The notes: generated from the sequence alone by a model not told the origin. Shown: positions 7,568 to 16,063, numbered from the stretch's first letter. The stretch is 64,000 bases of DNA from Proteus appendicitidis (GCF_030271835.1 NZ_CP127389.1:868001-932000), one strand, 5' to 3'. Translations and numbers: made by a program.

Positions 7568-9904
7568 TCATGCCTCCCGTCTTACGTTAACTAAGGTGCT
7601 ATTACAGCAATGACCATTACCTAAAGGCTCTACGTGATCGTTGGTAACATGGCTACTACTTCCGCCTTGTTGCTCCCACCATCCATTGTCTAATGAGATA
7701 ACACCTTGCTTAATATGAGTGGTCACAACGGCAATCGCACGGTGTTCGCCTCGATCATTAAACGCGATAGCCCATTCACCATCTTTAATGCCGCGAGCTA
7801 AGGCATCATTAGGATGGATAAGAAGATTAGGCTGATTGCGCTGTACTTCTAAGATCCATTCATTCATACCATGGCTGGAGTGAACACTACGGGCAAGTTT
7901 GCGTTGTACCGCCATAAGCGGATACTTTTTGGCTAGTTCAGGGGAGCCTTTTGTCGATTCTTTTACTGGGTAATAGGTGACAATAGGGGAGAAATTTTTG
8001 CTCTGCCACTCTTCAATAAAGAAGTGCGCTTTTTTCGTTGAAGTACGGAAAATACCATCTTTAAAGGGAACCCAATCACCTTCAACTGGGCGTACTGGTC
8101 CTTTTTCAAGCATTTCACGAGTAATGCCAGAACCTTTAAGACAAGCATCAATGTAATGTTCGATGGGCTGATTAAAGACTTCACCAAAGCCAAAGCGCTC
8201 AGCAAGACGAGCAAAGATCCAATAATCAGGTTTTGCTTCTCCGGGTGGCTCCACCGCTTTTTCCATTAATTGTACATATTGACTACGAACACCCGCCATT
8301 AAACTGGTATCTTCAAAAATAGTGGTAACAGGAAGTACAAGATCGGCATAAAGTGCTGTGGATGACATCAAGTTATCTGCGACAACAACAAAAGGAACTT
8401 TTTTCAGTGCATTACGCACCATATTGGTGTTAGGAAGCTGCGTCATCACCCCCATTGTCATGATCCACCAAAAATTAATAGGGTGTGGTCTTTCATTGAC
8501 AATCCAATCACCGACTTTGGCAACAGGGATTGGTTTAATGGGTTTGGCATTCGGTGCTGGTGGAATAATCGGGCTAAATTTCGCCATTTGACGAGCGCCG
8601 CCCGCATCACAAATTCCGGCACCTTTTTTACCGATGTTGCCTGTTAATAACGCAAGATAAAACTGGCTGGCTGCGACATAAGCACCGAACTCTGTTCGTT
8701 GAGCGCCTGACATATTTTGTACAATCATTGCCGGTTTAGTGGTGGCATAATCGCGAGCTAAACGAATGATCGTTTCTTTTGGAATATCCGTTTCTTGGCT
8801 GGTCTTTTCAACAGTCCAAGATTGTGCTTGTTGATAAATTTGCTCAAAGACAGTCATATACTCAGCATTAGCGGGCAGTTCATCATGAGTTAACGCAGGA
8901 ACAATATTTGGTGTTTCATGGTGAACAAGTTGCTGACTTAAGGTATCAAAAACCAGATAACTATCTTGATCATCATCAGATTGGCGTAATAGCTTTTGCT
9001 GTGAGTTAACAAGATAAACGGCACCTGTATGCGCCCGTAAAAAAGGTTTATCAGTGAGATTTTCTTCAATGATAATTTTGATCATCCCTAATGCGAGCGC
9101 GGTATCTGTACCGGGTACAATTGGGATCCATTCATCGGCTTTAGCTGCAGTTTCATTAAAGCGAGGATCAATAACCACCATTCTGGCGCCATTGCGGCGA
9201 GCTTGGTTGTAATTTTTAAAATAGGCTTGCATAGTGACGGCTGGGTTATTACCCCAACAAAGAATATAGCGACTATCTTTTACCGTATCTCGAGTATCTG
9301 CATAGCGCAGACCGACCATTGGGATCATCGCCGCTGTTACCGCGGAACAACATAGCGAGCCAGCTTGCTTTGTAGAGCCTCCTAAGTAATCGAAAAACGC
9401 CTTACCCATATCATTTTTAATCGAGTCCATATTGCCTGCATGAGTGGAGATAAATAGCCCCTCATTACCAAACTTATCAATGGTTTCTCTGATATTTTTT
9501 TCAATAAGATCAAGCGCTTCATTCCAACTGATTGGCTTAAATTCCGCTTTCCCTTTTTCACCAACGCGTAATAAAGGTGTGGTTAAACGATCTTTATGGT
9601 ATACCCACTTAGTTCGGCTCATACCACGCAAACAACATTTCACATTAAAGCCTTCAGTGGCTTCAACTTTGATAAGTTGCCCATTATGCGTAAAAGCTGT
9701 TAGGTTACAGTGCAAACATTCCATCGCACAGGTTGAACGAAAGGTTTTATATTCTGATAATTTGATCCGAATTTTTTGGTTATATATGGGTTTATTTTCA
9801 TTAACTAGACTGAACGCGTTAGGAGAAAGAGCTGCCACGCCAATGGCGCCCATTCCTTTTAACAACGTTCTTCTATTTAATTCCCATGTTTGATTTTTAG
9901 ACAT
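7568..9904 (-). CDS. Tat-exported molybdopterin oxidoreductase, DmsA-like catalytic subunit
   Basis: The catalytic subunit, about 778 aa, has a Tat signal (NRRTLLKGMGAIGVAALSPNA). An N-terminal 4Fe-4S motif follows, with cysteines spaced C-x3-C-x2-C and a fourth in VKCCLRG. The bis-MGD domains follow, ending with the C-terminal SSHGMNEWILE and VTNDHVEPLG regions. The likely Mo-ligand segment reads AGSLCCSAVTAA, placing Cys where E. coli DmsA has Ser, so the substrate may not be DMSO. Several starts are possible: I chose ATG 9904 because GAGA lies six bases upstream; ATG 9910 and TTG 9922 are alternatives. An FNR-like site sits about 42 bp before the inferred transcription start. An IclR regulator is divergent. 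Confidence 0.85.
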   Translation of the reverse strand: MSKNQTWELNRRTLLKGMGAIGVAALSPNAFSLVNENKPIYNQKIRIKLSEYKTFRSTCAMECLHCNLTAFTHNGQLIKVEATEGFNVKCCLRGMSRTKWVYHKDRLTTPLLRVGEKGKAEFKPISWNEALDLIEKNIRETIDKFGNEGLFISTHAGNMDSIKNDMGKAFFDYLGGSTKQAGSLCCSAVTAAMIPMVGLRYADTRDTVKDSRYILCWGNNPAVTMQAYFKNYNQARRNGARMVVIDPRFNETAAKADEWIPIVPGTDTALALGMIKIIIEENLTDKPFLRAHTGAVYLVNSQQKLLRQSDDDQDSYLVFDTLSQQLVHHETPNIVPALTHDELPANAEYMTVFEQIYQQAQSWTVEKTSQETDIPKETIIRLARDYATTKPAMIVQNMSGAQRTEFGAYVAASQFYLALLTGNIGKKGAGICDAGGARQMAKFSPIIPPAPNAKPIKPIPVAKVGDWIVNERPHPINFWWIMTMGVMTQLPNTNMVRNALKKVPFVVVADNLMSSTALYADLVLPVTTIFEDTSLMAGVRSQYVQLMEKAVEPPGEAKPDYWIFARLAERFGFGEVFNQPIEHYIDACLKGSGITREMLEKGPVRPVEGDWVPFKDGIFRTSTKKAHFFIEEWQSKNFSPIVTYYPVKESTKGSPELAKKYPLMAVQRKLARSVHSSHGMNEWILEVQRNQPNLLIHPNDALARGIKDGEWAIAFNDRGEHRAIAVVTTHIKQGVISLDNGWWEQQGGSSSHVTNDHVEPLGNGHCCNSTLVNVRREA

Positions 9905-9965
9905 AGACATTCTCACGCACAAGAAAAGTTAACTATATATAAACTCAATTCATATATGGTTAACC

Positions 9966-9979
9966 TTGAGTTAGATCAT
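9966..9979 (-). promoter_or_regulatory. FNR-like site of the dms-like operon
   Basis: On the minus strand ATGATCTAACTCAA matches TTGAT-N4-ATCAA at 8 of 10 positions. A TTTATATA hexamer region at about 9943-9936 would be the -10 box, giving a start near 9930 and centring the FNR site near -42, the class II position. Anaerobic activation is therefore likely; this is inference from spacing and sequence. Confidence 0.55.
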
Positions 9980-10135
9980 CTAAAAATAGACAAAGAAAAT
10001 AATCGATAGAAAATGATTAAAAATCCCTATTTAAAATAAGGTTTTAGTGAAATAAACTAGTAAAAATGACAAAAAAAGAATAATGGGATATCGTCATAAA
10101 ACAAAGTAAATAACGAATAGGTGTAAAGAAAATAA

Positions 10136-10825
10136 ATGCAGAATTCTCAAGGAGTTAACTCGGTTGATATCGCTATTACCATTCTCGAATTTATTGCGTC
10201 GAATGGAGGTATTGCCCGATCGTCAGATATTGCAAAAGCCTGTTCGCTTTCAAAAAGTCGCTTACATAAGTATTTAGTTTCACTTTGTCGCTCAGAAATG
10301 CTGTATCAAGAGAGTGAAGGAAGTCAGTATTGTTTGGGGAGTAAAATTCTTTTTTTAGCACAGGCAACGCCAAAACCACAATCCTTTGTGGATGAGATTA
10401 ATCAGCTATTATGTGAGTTTAGAGATGAACATAATATGTCTACGGGATTGGTGATACCTCAAGGTAATCAATTGTTTTTAACACGTTACAACCGTAGTTT
10501 TAAACATGTTGATATCGATTTTTTGCCTGATACTCCTGTTCCTCATAAAATTAGTGCCGCAGGTGCTGTTTTTGCTACCTTTAGTGATTTGAGGATTGAA
10601 GCAGATTTATCACAAAATCAGCAAAATACTATTCGCCAACAAGGTTTTGCTATTCGTCAGGAGCCTGCTGATGGTATTCCAGGCGCGCAATCTATTTCAT
10701 GCCCTGTGTTTAATAAAAAAGGGGAAATGGTAGCGGCAGTATTGACGATGGGATTTATTGAACCTGAAAGGCAAGTGGAGCTAGGCAATGCATTAAAAGC
10801 AAAAATGGCGCATTTCTCCCGCTAA
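10136..10825 (+). CDS. IclR-family transcriptional regulator
   Basis: A 229-aa regulator with an N-terminal winged helix-turn-helix (ILEFIASNGGIARSSDIAKACSLSKSRLHKYLVSL, about residues 16-50) and the C-terminal IclR ligand-binding domain (from LGSKILFLAQ; ISAAGAVFATF and PADGIPGAQSISCPVFN are typical stretches). It is divergent from the dms-like operon and shares its 200-bp control region, so it is the obvious candidate to regulate that operon in response to a small organic effector. The effector is unknown. It converges on efeB with a shared terminator between. Confidence 0.88.
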   Translation: MQNSQGVNSVDIAITILEFIASNGGIARSSDIAKACSLSKSRLHKYLVSLCRSEMLYQESEGSQYCLGSKILFLAQATPKPQSFVDEINQLLCEFRDEHNMSTGLVIPQGNQLFLTRYNRSFKHVDIDFLPDTPVPHKISAAGAVFATFSDLRIEADLSQNQQNTIRQQGFAIRQEPADGIPGAQSISCPVFNKKGEMVAAVLTMGFIEPERQVELGNALKAKMAHFSR

Positions 10826-10841
10826 TTTGCTAAAGAACGTA

Positions 10842-10878
10842 TTTAGGCACTTTTGCATTAAAAGCAAAGTGCCTAAAA
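10842..10878. terminator. Bidirectional terminator between the IclR gene and efeB
   Basis: TTTAGGCACTTTTGC pairs with GCAAAGTGCCTAAA, loop about 7 nt, flanked by short A and T runs. It serves two convergent genes. Confidence 0.7.
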
Positions 10879-10889
10879 TCGTGTGTTGA

Positions 10890-12155
10890 TTAATCGAATA
10901 GCCCTTTCGCCAGAATGTCACCTTCTTGAGATATACCGGGTAACACAAAGTAATATCCGCCACCAAAAGGTTTGATATAACGCTCTAAGGGTTCACCGTC
11001 TAAACGTTTTTGGGTATCAATAAAACCTTTTTTAAGGTTATTTTGAAACGAGATAAAGATCAGCCCCATATCGAGCTGACCCGAAGGCGTTAATCCTAAT
11101 GAGTAGCTATAACTACGTCGGCGTAATTTGGCACTATAACGCTCTGGGTTTCTGGGTTCAGCCCGTCGCATATGAGAATCAAATAGCACTCTGTCACCGT
11201 GTGGATCTTTTTCAAATTGCGGATCGTCCATCTCTTGCTTCATGCCTATTGGTGCTCCAGTTGAGCGATGGCGACCAAAGTTATTTTCTTGATCTTCAAG
11301 CGGTGTTCTATCCCAAAACTCCAAAGCAAAACGAATAAGGCGAACCGCTTGATAACTCCCGCCTAAACACCATTGTGGCTCTTTTTGTTTCTCGGTGATC
11401 CAAACAAGAGAGTCCATCAAGCTATTGTCTGAAGAGGGCGCGTTGCCAGAGCCATCTTTAAAACCAAAAAGATTAATCGGTGTTTGTCGATTATCGATAT
11501 CACGGGCAGGAAGAAAACCATCGATTTTCCATACAGCATAAACCTTTCCTGACAGGTGTTTTAAAATATCCCTTAGCGCATAAATCACGCTTTCTGGGCT
11601 ATTTGCACAAAGTTGCAGTAATACATCACCCCCACACCATTTAGGATCGAGCCGGTCATTAGGAAAAGGTTTCATTGGTTCTAAGCGCTTAGGTTTTTTA
11701 GCTTGAAAACCAAAACGACTATCAAAAAAACTATCACCTAAAGCGACTGTGACGGTTAATTCATCGGGGTGTAATTGTGTTCCTAAAATGCCGGATTCAG
11801 CAGGAGGAAGATGTGGATTAGCCCGTTGTTGAAGTTCTCTGGGTTGAGTTAAAAATGCAATTCGTTGGGTCAGTGTTGTGAATATTCTTTTTACATCATC
11901 GGCGTTTGTTACTGTCAGATTAAGTGCAATCAATGAAGCATGCTTTTGTTCTGGTGTAATAACACCCGCTTGATGTTGACCTAAATAGGCAATAGCCCGT
12001 TGATAGCGAGGAGTAGATAAAGACTCTTGTTTTTCTACTGCTTTCGCTCCCATACTGGCGAGTAATAGACTCCCTCCTAACCACTTTAACGTTGTACGTT
12101 TATTGAGATTAACAGGGTTTTTTGATAGCGATTTAAAGAGCGTTTTATTTTTCAT
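10890..12155 (-). CDS. efeB: EfeB-type DyP heme peroxidase
   Basis: A periplasmic dye-decolourising peroxidase of the EfeB branch, about 421 aa, thought to support ferrous iron oxidation or heme iron use in Efe systems. The DyP motif is seen as GFKDGSGN, with the distal aspartate, and the heme-pocket segment as SHMRRAEPRNPE. The N-terminus resembles a Tat signal but carries NKRTTLKWLGGSLLLASMGAKA, so Lys-Arg replaces Arg-Arg. I start it at ATG 12155, which overlaps the end of efeO by 11 bp. It is the last gene of the iron operon. Whether it is secreted by Tat with the KR pair is unproven. Confidence 0.88.
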   Translation of the reverse strand: MKNKTLFKSLSKNPVNLNKRTTLKWLGGSLLLASMGAKAVEKQESLSTPRYQRAIAYLGQHQAGVITPEQKHASLIALNLTVTNADDVKRIFTTLTQRIAFLTQPRELQQRANPHLPPAESGILGTQLHPDELTVTVALGDSFFDSRFGFQAKKPKRLEPMKPFPNDRLDPKWCGGDVLLQLCANSPESVIYALRDILKHLSGKVYAVWKIDGFLPARDIDNRQTPINLFGFKDGSGNAPSSDNSLMDSLVWITEKQKEPQWCLGGSYQAVRLIRFALEFWDRTPLEDQENNFGRHRSTGAPIGMKQEMDDPQFEKDPHGDRVLFDSHMRRAEPRNPERYSAKLRRRSYSYSLGLTPSGQLDMGLIFISFQNNLKKGFIDTQKRLDGEPLERYIKPFGGGYYFVLPGISQEGDILAKGLFD

Positions 12156-13068
12156 CACTTGCTTCTTTATAGTGATAGTAAACATCAATATTGAGCGTGC
12201 TACGTAAGTTTGCCACTTGCTCTGCCAATTGTGTTACTTGAGAAAAAAGCCAACTTTTTTCTGTTTCAGGAAGCGCTGTTAAAGGCTGGAATAGACCTTC
12301 ATCGCGCTGATATTTTAAAAGCAAAGCCCCTATATCGTCATATTGTTTGATAAGCAGTTGATATTCTGTCGTTGGAATATGATTAGATAAGATCTCTACG
12401 ATTAAGCGCGATCCAGATAAATTGGCATAACTATCACCCAGATCGCTGTTTGAATATTGATTTTCAATACCAGCGAGTTTGTCAGTTAAAATAAACTCTA
12501 AGCTATCACCCGCAGACTGAACCAATTTAGGGATAGGAATATCTTCAATCGAGACACGTTTTTTTAAGTCACTAATGCCTCTTAAAAGGGCTTTTGCTGA
12601 TTCGGTGGCTTTTTGAAGATCTTTTAATTTAAACAGTTGATATTCAACTAAATGAAATCCTGAAAAACGAGGTGAATTTTCTCTTTCAAGAAAGAAATCG
12701 GCTCGATTATTCAATAGACGTTCGCTTGTACCAAAAAGGGCAATAATAGGGCGGATCACTTCATAATGATAATGCGCTTGTTGATAAGCATTTTGTGCAT
12801 TAATAAGCTGATTTTTTTCGCTGCTTTCGATTAATTTATCGAGCGATTTTTCAACTAGCGTTAATTGTTCAACCGCCTTTTCTCGGTAATTTAAAATATC
12901 GGTTTCAAACTTTTTAGGAGTGGGGATATCCCCTTTGGCAATAACGATATTGTCGCTATCTTGAATAATACCCTGAATAATTTTTTCCGCATAAATAGGA
13001 AAAGAAAACAATAAGATAAATAGAAAAACGGTGATCTTTTTACTTAGCAACTTTACATTATTTAGCAT
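12145..13068 (-). CDS. efeO: EfeO/EfeM-type imelysin (M75) lipoprotein-like iron-binding protein
   Basis: A 307-aa periplasmic protein with a signal peptide (KKITVFLFILLFSFPIYAE). It consists of the peptidase M75/imelysin-like helical domain of EfeO, with the HxxE metal motif seen in GFHLVEYQLF. The N-terminal cupredoxin domain of E. coli EfeO is absent from the protein; a separate cupredoxin gene is encoded two genes upstream. It should bind ferric or ferrous iron and hand it to the permease. Its start overlaps the permease gene by 11 bp and its end overlaps efeB by 11 bp, so translation is coupled. There is no lipobox cysteine. Confidence 0.85.
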   Translation of the reverse strand: MLNNVKLLSKKITVFLFILLFSFPIYAEKIIQGIIQDSDNIVIAKGDIPTPKKFETDILNYREKAVEQLTLVEKSLDKLIESSEKNQLINAQNAYQQAHYHYEVIRPIIALFGTSERLLNNRADFFLERENSPRFSGFHLVEYQLFKLKDLQKATESAKALLRGISDLKKRVSIEDIPIPKLVQSAGDSLEFILTDKLAGIENQYSNSDLGDSYANLSGSRLIVEILSNHIPTTEYQLLIKQYDDIGALLLKYQRDEGLFQPLTALPETEKSWLFSQVTQLAEQVANLRSTLNIDVYYHYKEASDEK

Positions 13069-13894
13069 GGCGAGCGCCTCGCTTAAATAACAGTGCTACA
13101 ACCACCCAATACACAATAAATGTCACCACGCTTAAACCAATAGGTTGAGAACGATAAGCAAAAAACGAGACTAAAAAATTACCAAAGACACTGGAATCAT
13201 CAAGAATATGGCTAATATCCCAAAGTGGATAAATAAAGAAATCAGGTAATTCAAAATCCATTTCAATCAATAGATTGGCAATTTCTTCTACGGCTTTTAA
13301 TAACAGAGAAACGGCAAGGAATAGTAATAAAAATCCTGTTACGGTAAAGAAATAGCGCCATGAAATAACTTTTGAAGTCAGCAAAAATAGCCACAGTGTG
13401 AATGCAGCGACAAGTAAGCCAATAAAGACCTCAATAAAGAAAGGCAGTGCTGTTTGTGCATTGAGGGCCATAATATGGCTAGAGAGGAAGACCACTACTT
13501 CGCTGCCTTCTCTGGCAATCGCAATGGCAATAATTAATAAAATACCCCATGCACTTTGTTGCTGTGTTTTTTGGGTGAGTTCATTTTCTATATTTGCTTT
13601 TAATGATTTTCCTTGCCCATTCATCCAATAAACCATCTGTACAATAAGTACGCAAGCGAGGATCTCCATTGCGATCATAAATAGAGATTGCCACATATCT
13701 TCGAGTGAGCTAAATACGCCATAAATACTTAGCGCTAGAATAATGGCAAGAAATAACCCAAATGCCACACCACCCCATAAATATTTCATACCTTGTTGTG
13801 GTGTTGGTGAGCGTTTTATCCACGCATAAATAATGCCTACCACTAATAGCGCTTCAAAACTTTCTCGCCAAACAACAAACAGAACTTGTCCCAT
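13058..13894 (-). CDS. efeU: FTR1-family iron permease (EfeU/FtrC)
   Basis: A 278-aa inner-membrane permease with seven predicted helices. It carries the two acidic iron-translocation motifs of the FTR1 family: RESFEALL near the N-terminus and REGSEVV in the fourth helix (REXXE type). It imports iron after periplasmic oxidation. It follows the cupredoxin gene by 2 bp and overlaps the imelysin gene. By sequence it could be called EfeU or FtrC; context combines both systems, so the symbol is a convenience. Confidence 0.9.
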   Translation of the reverse strand: MGQVLFVVWRESFEALLVVGIIYAWIKRSPTPQQGMKYLWGGVAFGLFLAIILALSIYGVFSSLEDMWQSLFMIAMEILACVLIVQMVYWMNGQGKSLKANIENELTQKTQQQSAWGILLIIAIAIAREGSEVVVFLSSHIMALNAQTALPFFIEVFIGLLVAAFTLWLFLLTSKVISWRYFFTVTGFLLLFLAVSLLLKAVEEIANLLIEMDFELPDFFIYPLWDISHILDDSSVFGNFLVSFFAYRSQPIGLSVVTFIVYWVVVALLFKRGARHAK

Positions 13895-13896
13895 AA

Positions 13897-14244
13897 TTAC
13901 TCTGCCTTTTCAGTTGCAACAATTTCACCTTGAGGATGAGAAAGGTGAAAATCATCAAAGAAGGTGTAACGGCCTGGTTTTAGTGGTGCGATTACAACGA
14001 CAGAATTGGCGCCCGGTGCTAATACTTTTTCTTTACGTAGCTGTGTACTTTCAAATTCAACAGGGCTAGTGCCTGTATTACGAATTTTTATTCTAATGGG
14101 TGTTTTAGCAGGAACTTCAAGTACTTGGGGAATAAGTTCACCATCTTTCATTTCTAATTCAACGGTGTATTTCTCTGCTGCAAAAATAGAGGATGTCACC
14201 ATTAAGAGTAGTAATAATGTATATTTAGAGAGAGTTTTGATCAT
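13897..14244 (-). CDS. Periplasmic cupredoxin-domain protein (FtrB-like)
   Basis: A 115-aa secreted protein with a signal peptide (TLSKYTLLLLLMVTSSIFAAE) and a single cupredoxin-like beta-sandwich domain (VPAKTPIRIKIRNTGTSPVEFES then PGRYTFFDDFH). It corresponds to the cupredoxin domain that E. coli EfeO carries at its N-terminus, or to FtrB of Bordetella and Brucella, and probably oxidises Fe2+ for the permease using copper. I start at ATG 14244; the in-frame extension to 14283 would spoil the signal peptide. A 28-bp gap to the permease gene is not present: only 2 bp separate them. Confidence 0.82.
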   Translation of the reverse strand: MIKTLSKYTLLLLLMVTSSIFAAEKYTVELEMKDGELIPQVLEVPAKTPIRIKIRNTGTSPVEFESTQLRKEKVLAPGANSVVVIAPLKPGRYTFFDDFHLSHPQGEIVATEKAE

Positions 14245-14312
14245 CAGCGTTTCACTTAAAAAAGAGAAAAAGGATAAATCCAAATGGTTGGATTTATCCG
14301 TTATGAAGCTAA

Positions 14313-14870
14313 TTAGTAACTACCTTTACGACCTGTACCGCTATAGGTGAAATCCCAAGATACTTCAAACGGTTCAAACCAAGGTGATACACCCGTTTCT
14401 TTATCGATATGACGACCAAAAGCGATATCTTTGTTGTATGAAGGCGGGTAAATCTTATAGGTCACGTTATATTGACCATTTCCGTCCAGTTTAAGGTTTT
14501 CACCATAGTGAGGGCCATCATTGGCAACCATCGCCATAAATGTACCTTGCTGTTTTTTTGCAGGAGCATCGGATTTTGTTACGGTGTATTCAATGGTGAG
14601 GTAAGGGATCCAATCACCTTCAGCAAATCCATTTGGATTATCTTCTGTGGCATGAATATCTGCTTCTAAATGGATATCTGCTTTATCAGCAGCCAAGTGA
14701 TTCATCGCATGATGACTTTCTTCGATATCCATGGTGATAGGTTGCAGATAAACCCCTTGAATTTCCATACCATTTTTAAGAATAGGATGACCAACGGGAT
14801 ACTCAACAGCAAGAGCGGACGCAGAAAAAAATGAGAGAGCAGTGAGAGAGAGCGCATAGCGATATTTCAT
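14313..14870 (-). CDS. P19-family periplasmic iron-binding protein (FetP/FtrA/Tpd)
   Basis: A 185-aa periplasmic protein of the P19/Tp34 family. A signal peptide (YRYALSLTALSFFSASALAVE) is followed by EYPVGHPI, the conserved NHLAADKADIHLEADIHA region with metal-ligand histidines and the GDWIPYLTIEYTV motif. P19 binds iron and copper and works with FTR1 permeases in FetMP and FtrABCD. It is the first gene of the five-gene iron operon and has a Fur-like box and a good ribosome site (AGGGG) in front. It should be expressed under iron starvation. Confidence 0.9.
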   Translation of the reverse strand: MKYRYALSLTALSFFSASALAVEYPVGHPILKNGMEIQGVYLQPITMDIEESHHAMNHLAADKADIHLEADIHATEDNPNGFAEGDWIPYLTIEYTVTKSDAPAKKQQGTFMAMVANDGPHYGENLKLDGNGQYNVTYKIYPPSYNKDIAFGRHIDKETGVSPWFEPFEVSWDFTYSGTGRKGSY

Positions 14871-14886
14871 GTTTAACCCCTATTAT

Positions 14887-14905
14887 TGAAATGATAATTG
14901 TTATT
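14887..14905 (-). promoter_or_regulatory. Fur box of the iron operon
   Basis: AATGATAATTGTTATT matches the Fur consensus GATAATGATAATCATTATC at 13 of 16 aligned positions. It lies 17 bp before the P19 start codon, where bound Fur would block transcription. Confidence 0.7.
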
Positions 14906-15112
14906 ATTCTTAATAAGGTTAACATAATTTGTATTAGAAATAGGAGATAATCTATACGAAAAATATCGCTTAAGCTGGTCGAGAAATCAGTAAAAATAGT
15001 GATAACATTTTCTTTTATAAAAGAAAAAAATTTGTTGTTCTGAAATAAATATATGAATGGGATTGATAATTGTAGGTAATAACACCCAGTAAGATTATCT
15101 AATTAAGAATGA

Positions 15113-15167
15113 TATATGGAAATCTTATTTATCATAATAAGAAGATAAAAGAGAAGATTTCCATATA
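15113..15167. repeat. 14-bp inverted repeat downstream of the MrpJ-type gene
   Basis: TATATGGAAATCTT (15113-15126) and AAGATTTCCATATA (15154-15167) are perfect inverted copies 27 bp apart. It begins 8 bp after the stop of the leftward MrpJ-type gene, so it may act as its terminator, although the T-run is weak. Confidence 0.5.
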
Positions 15168-15174
15168 AAGAAGA

Positions 15175-15462
15175 TTAAATCTGACTTTGGGCGCTCCAAA
15201 ACTGTTTGGATTGTGTCAGTGCCACGGCAGAAACTTGCTCTTCATTTTGCGGTAGGAAAAATGCAGGGGTGACTTTTAGCTCTTGTGCAATATGAAAGAG
15301 CATATCAACATCAATCTTACATAGCCCATTCTCATAACGTGAAAATTGTTGCTGGCTAATACCGACTCGTTCAGCGACAACCTTTGCTGACAAGCGAAGT
15401 TGCTGGCGTTGTTTACGAATTTTATGCCCAATAATTTGAGAAATGGGATAAATCTTTGACAT
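15175..15462 (-). CDS. MrpJ-type helix-turn-helix regulator (orphan)
   Basis: A 95-aa XRE-type DNA-binding protein. The helix-turn-helix covers IRKQRQQLRLSAKVVAERVGISQQQFSRYENG (residues about 13-44). The SQQQFSRYE recognition helix is the hallmark of the Proteus MrpJ paralogue family, whose members are usually the last gene of fimbrial operons and repress flagellar genes. No fimbrial gene is present here, so it is an orphan paralogue. I chose ATG 15462 because GAGGT lies five bases upstream; an ATG at 15471 is also in frame. A role in the swarming/adhesion switch is inference from the family. Confidence 0.8.
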   Translation of the reverse strand: MSKIYPISQIIGHKIRKQRQQLRLSAKVVAERVGISQQQFSRYENGLCKIDVDMLFHIAQELKVTPAFFLPQNEEQVSAVALTQSKQFWSAQSQI

Positions 15463-15482
15463 TAGTGACCTCATTCTTCCTA

Positions 15483-15605
15483 TCAACCACCAATAATACT
15501 CAATAAATTGAATATCAAGTTTCCGTGTGGATCTTCAAAATAAACAAGCGCTCCGGCTTGAATGAGTAAAATCCATACTACTGTGTTATCGGTTAATTGG
15601 ATGAA
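15483..15605 (-). pseudogene. Remnant of a glyoxalase/VOC-family gene (3' end only)
   Basis: A frame read on the minus strand between two stops gives about 40 codons that include AGALVYFEDPHGNLI, the C-terminal metal-ligand strand typical of vicinal oxygen chelate (glyoxalase/bleomycin-resistance-like) proteins, and then a stop. There is no start codon or upstream part of the domain (a TAA precedes it). It lies directly upstream of the MrpJ-type gene. I infer a decayed gene whose 5' part was deleted. Confidence 0.65.
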
Positions 15606-16063
15606 TTATTTATACCCATCACGTTATAAGATGATATTAATTTTCATTAAACTATTTTGATATCCTGCTTTTTCCTAGCAGGATAGTCGAGATTTTTTTG
15701 ATAAACAGTGCTATATATTGCCTAAACACCATTTTATCTGTTATTTGCGCTCGCATTTATGATTAATAAAGAGTAAATAATGCAGTTACAACAAAAAAGA
15801 TAAAACCCTCTTTGACTGTGTTTATGCTCGAAAATACCTTTTATAGGCTTTTTATAATGGGTTATTTTTGAGTTTTTTTTTATCTCATCGCGATTTCCCT
15901 TCTTAAACGAGTATCAAACTCAAACAACAATTTTCATTTTGTTGTCATTTATAAAATTACATTCACTTCTGATGGTCTACAGCGTTAAGATTGTTATCTA
16001 TAATACTTATACAGATTATAAGTATTGCAGGGTAGTTATCTATTTATCGTCAAGGTCGAGATT
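15606..16063. other. Intergenic region between the MrpJ-type gene/VOC remnant and gss
   Basis: No gene seen. There is one hairpin, TATCCTGC / GCAGGATA (15661-15685), followed eight bases later by a T-run, possibly a weak terminator. The rest is AT-rich promoter-like sequence ahead of gss. Confidence 0.5.

Noticed and set aside
9444..9893. A 149-aa open frame on the plus strand inside the dmsA-like gene
   Set aside because: It is antisense to the Tat signal and iron-sulfur motif of a convincing gene.
16025..16063. TTG start giving gss 13 extra residues
   Set aside because: The ATG at 16064 has a ribosome site and matches the E. coli Gss N-terminus better.
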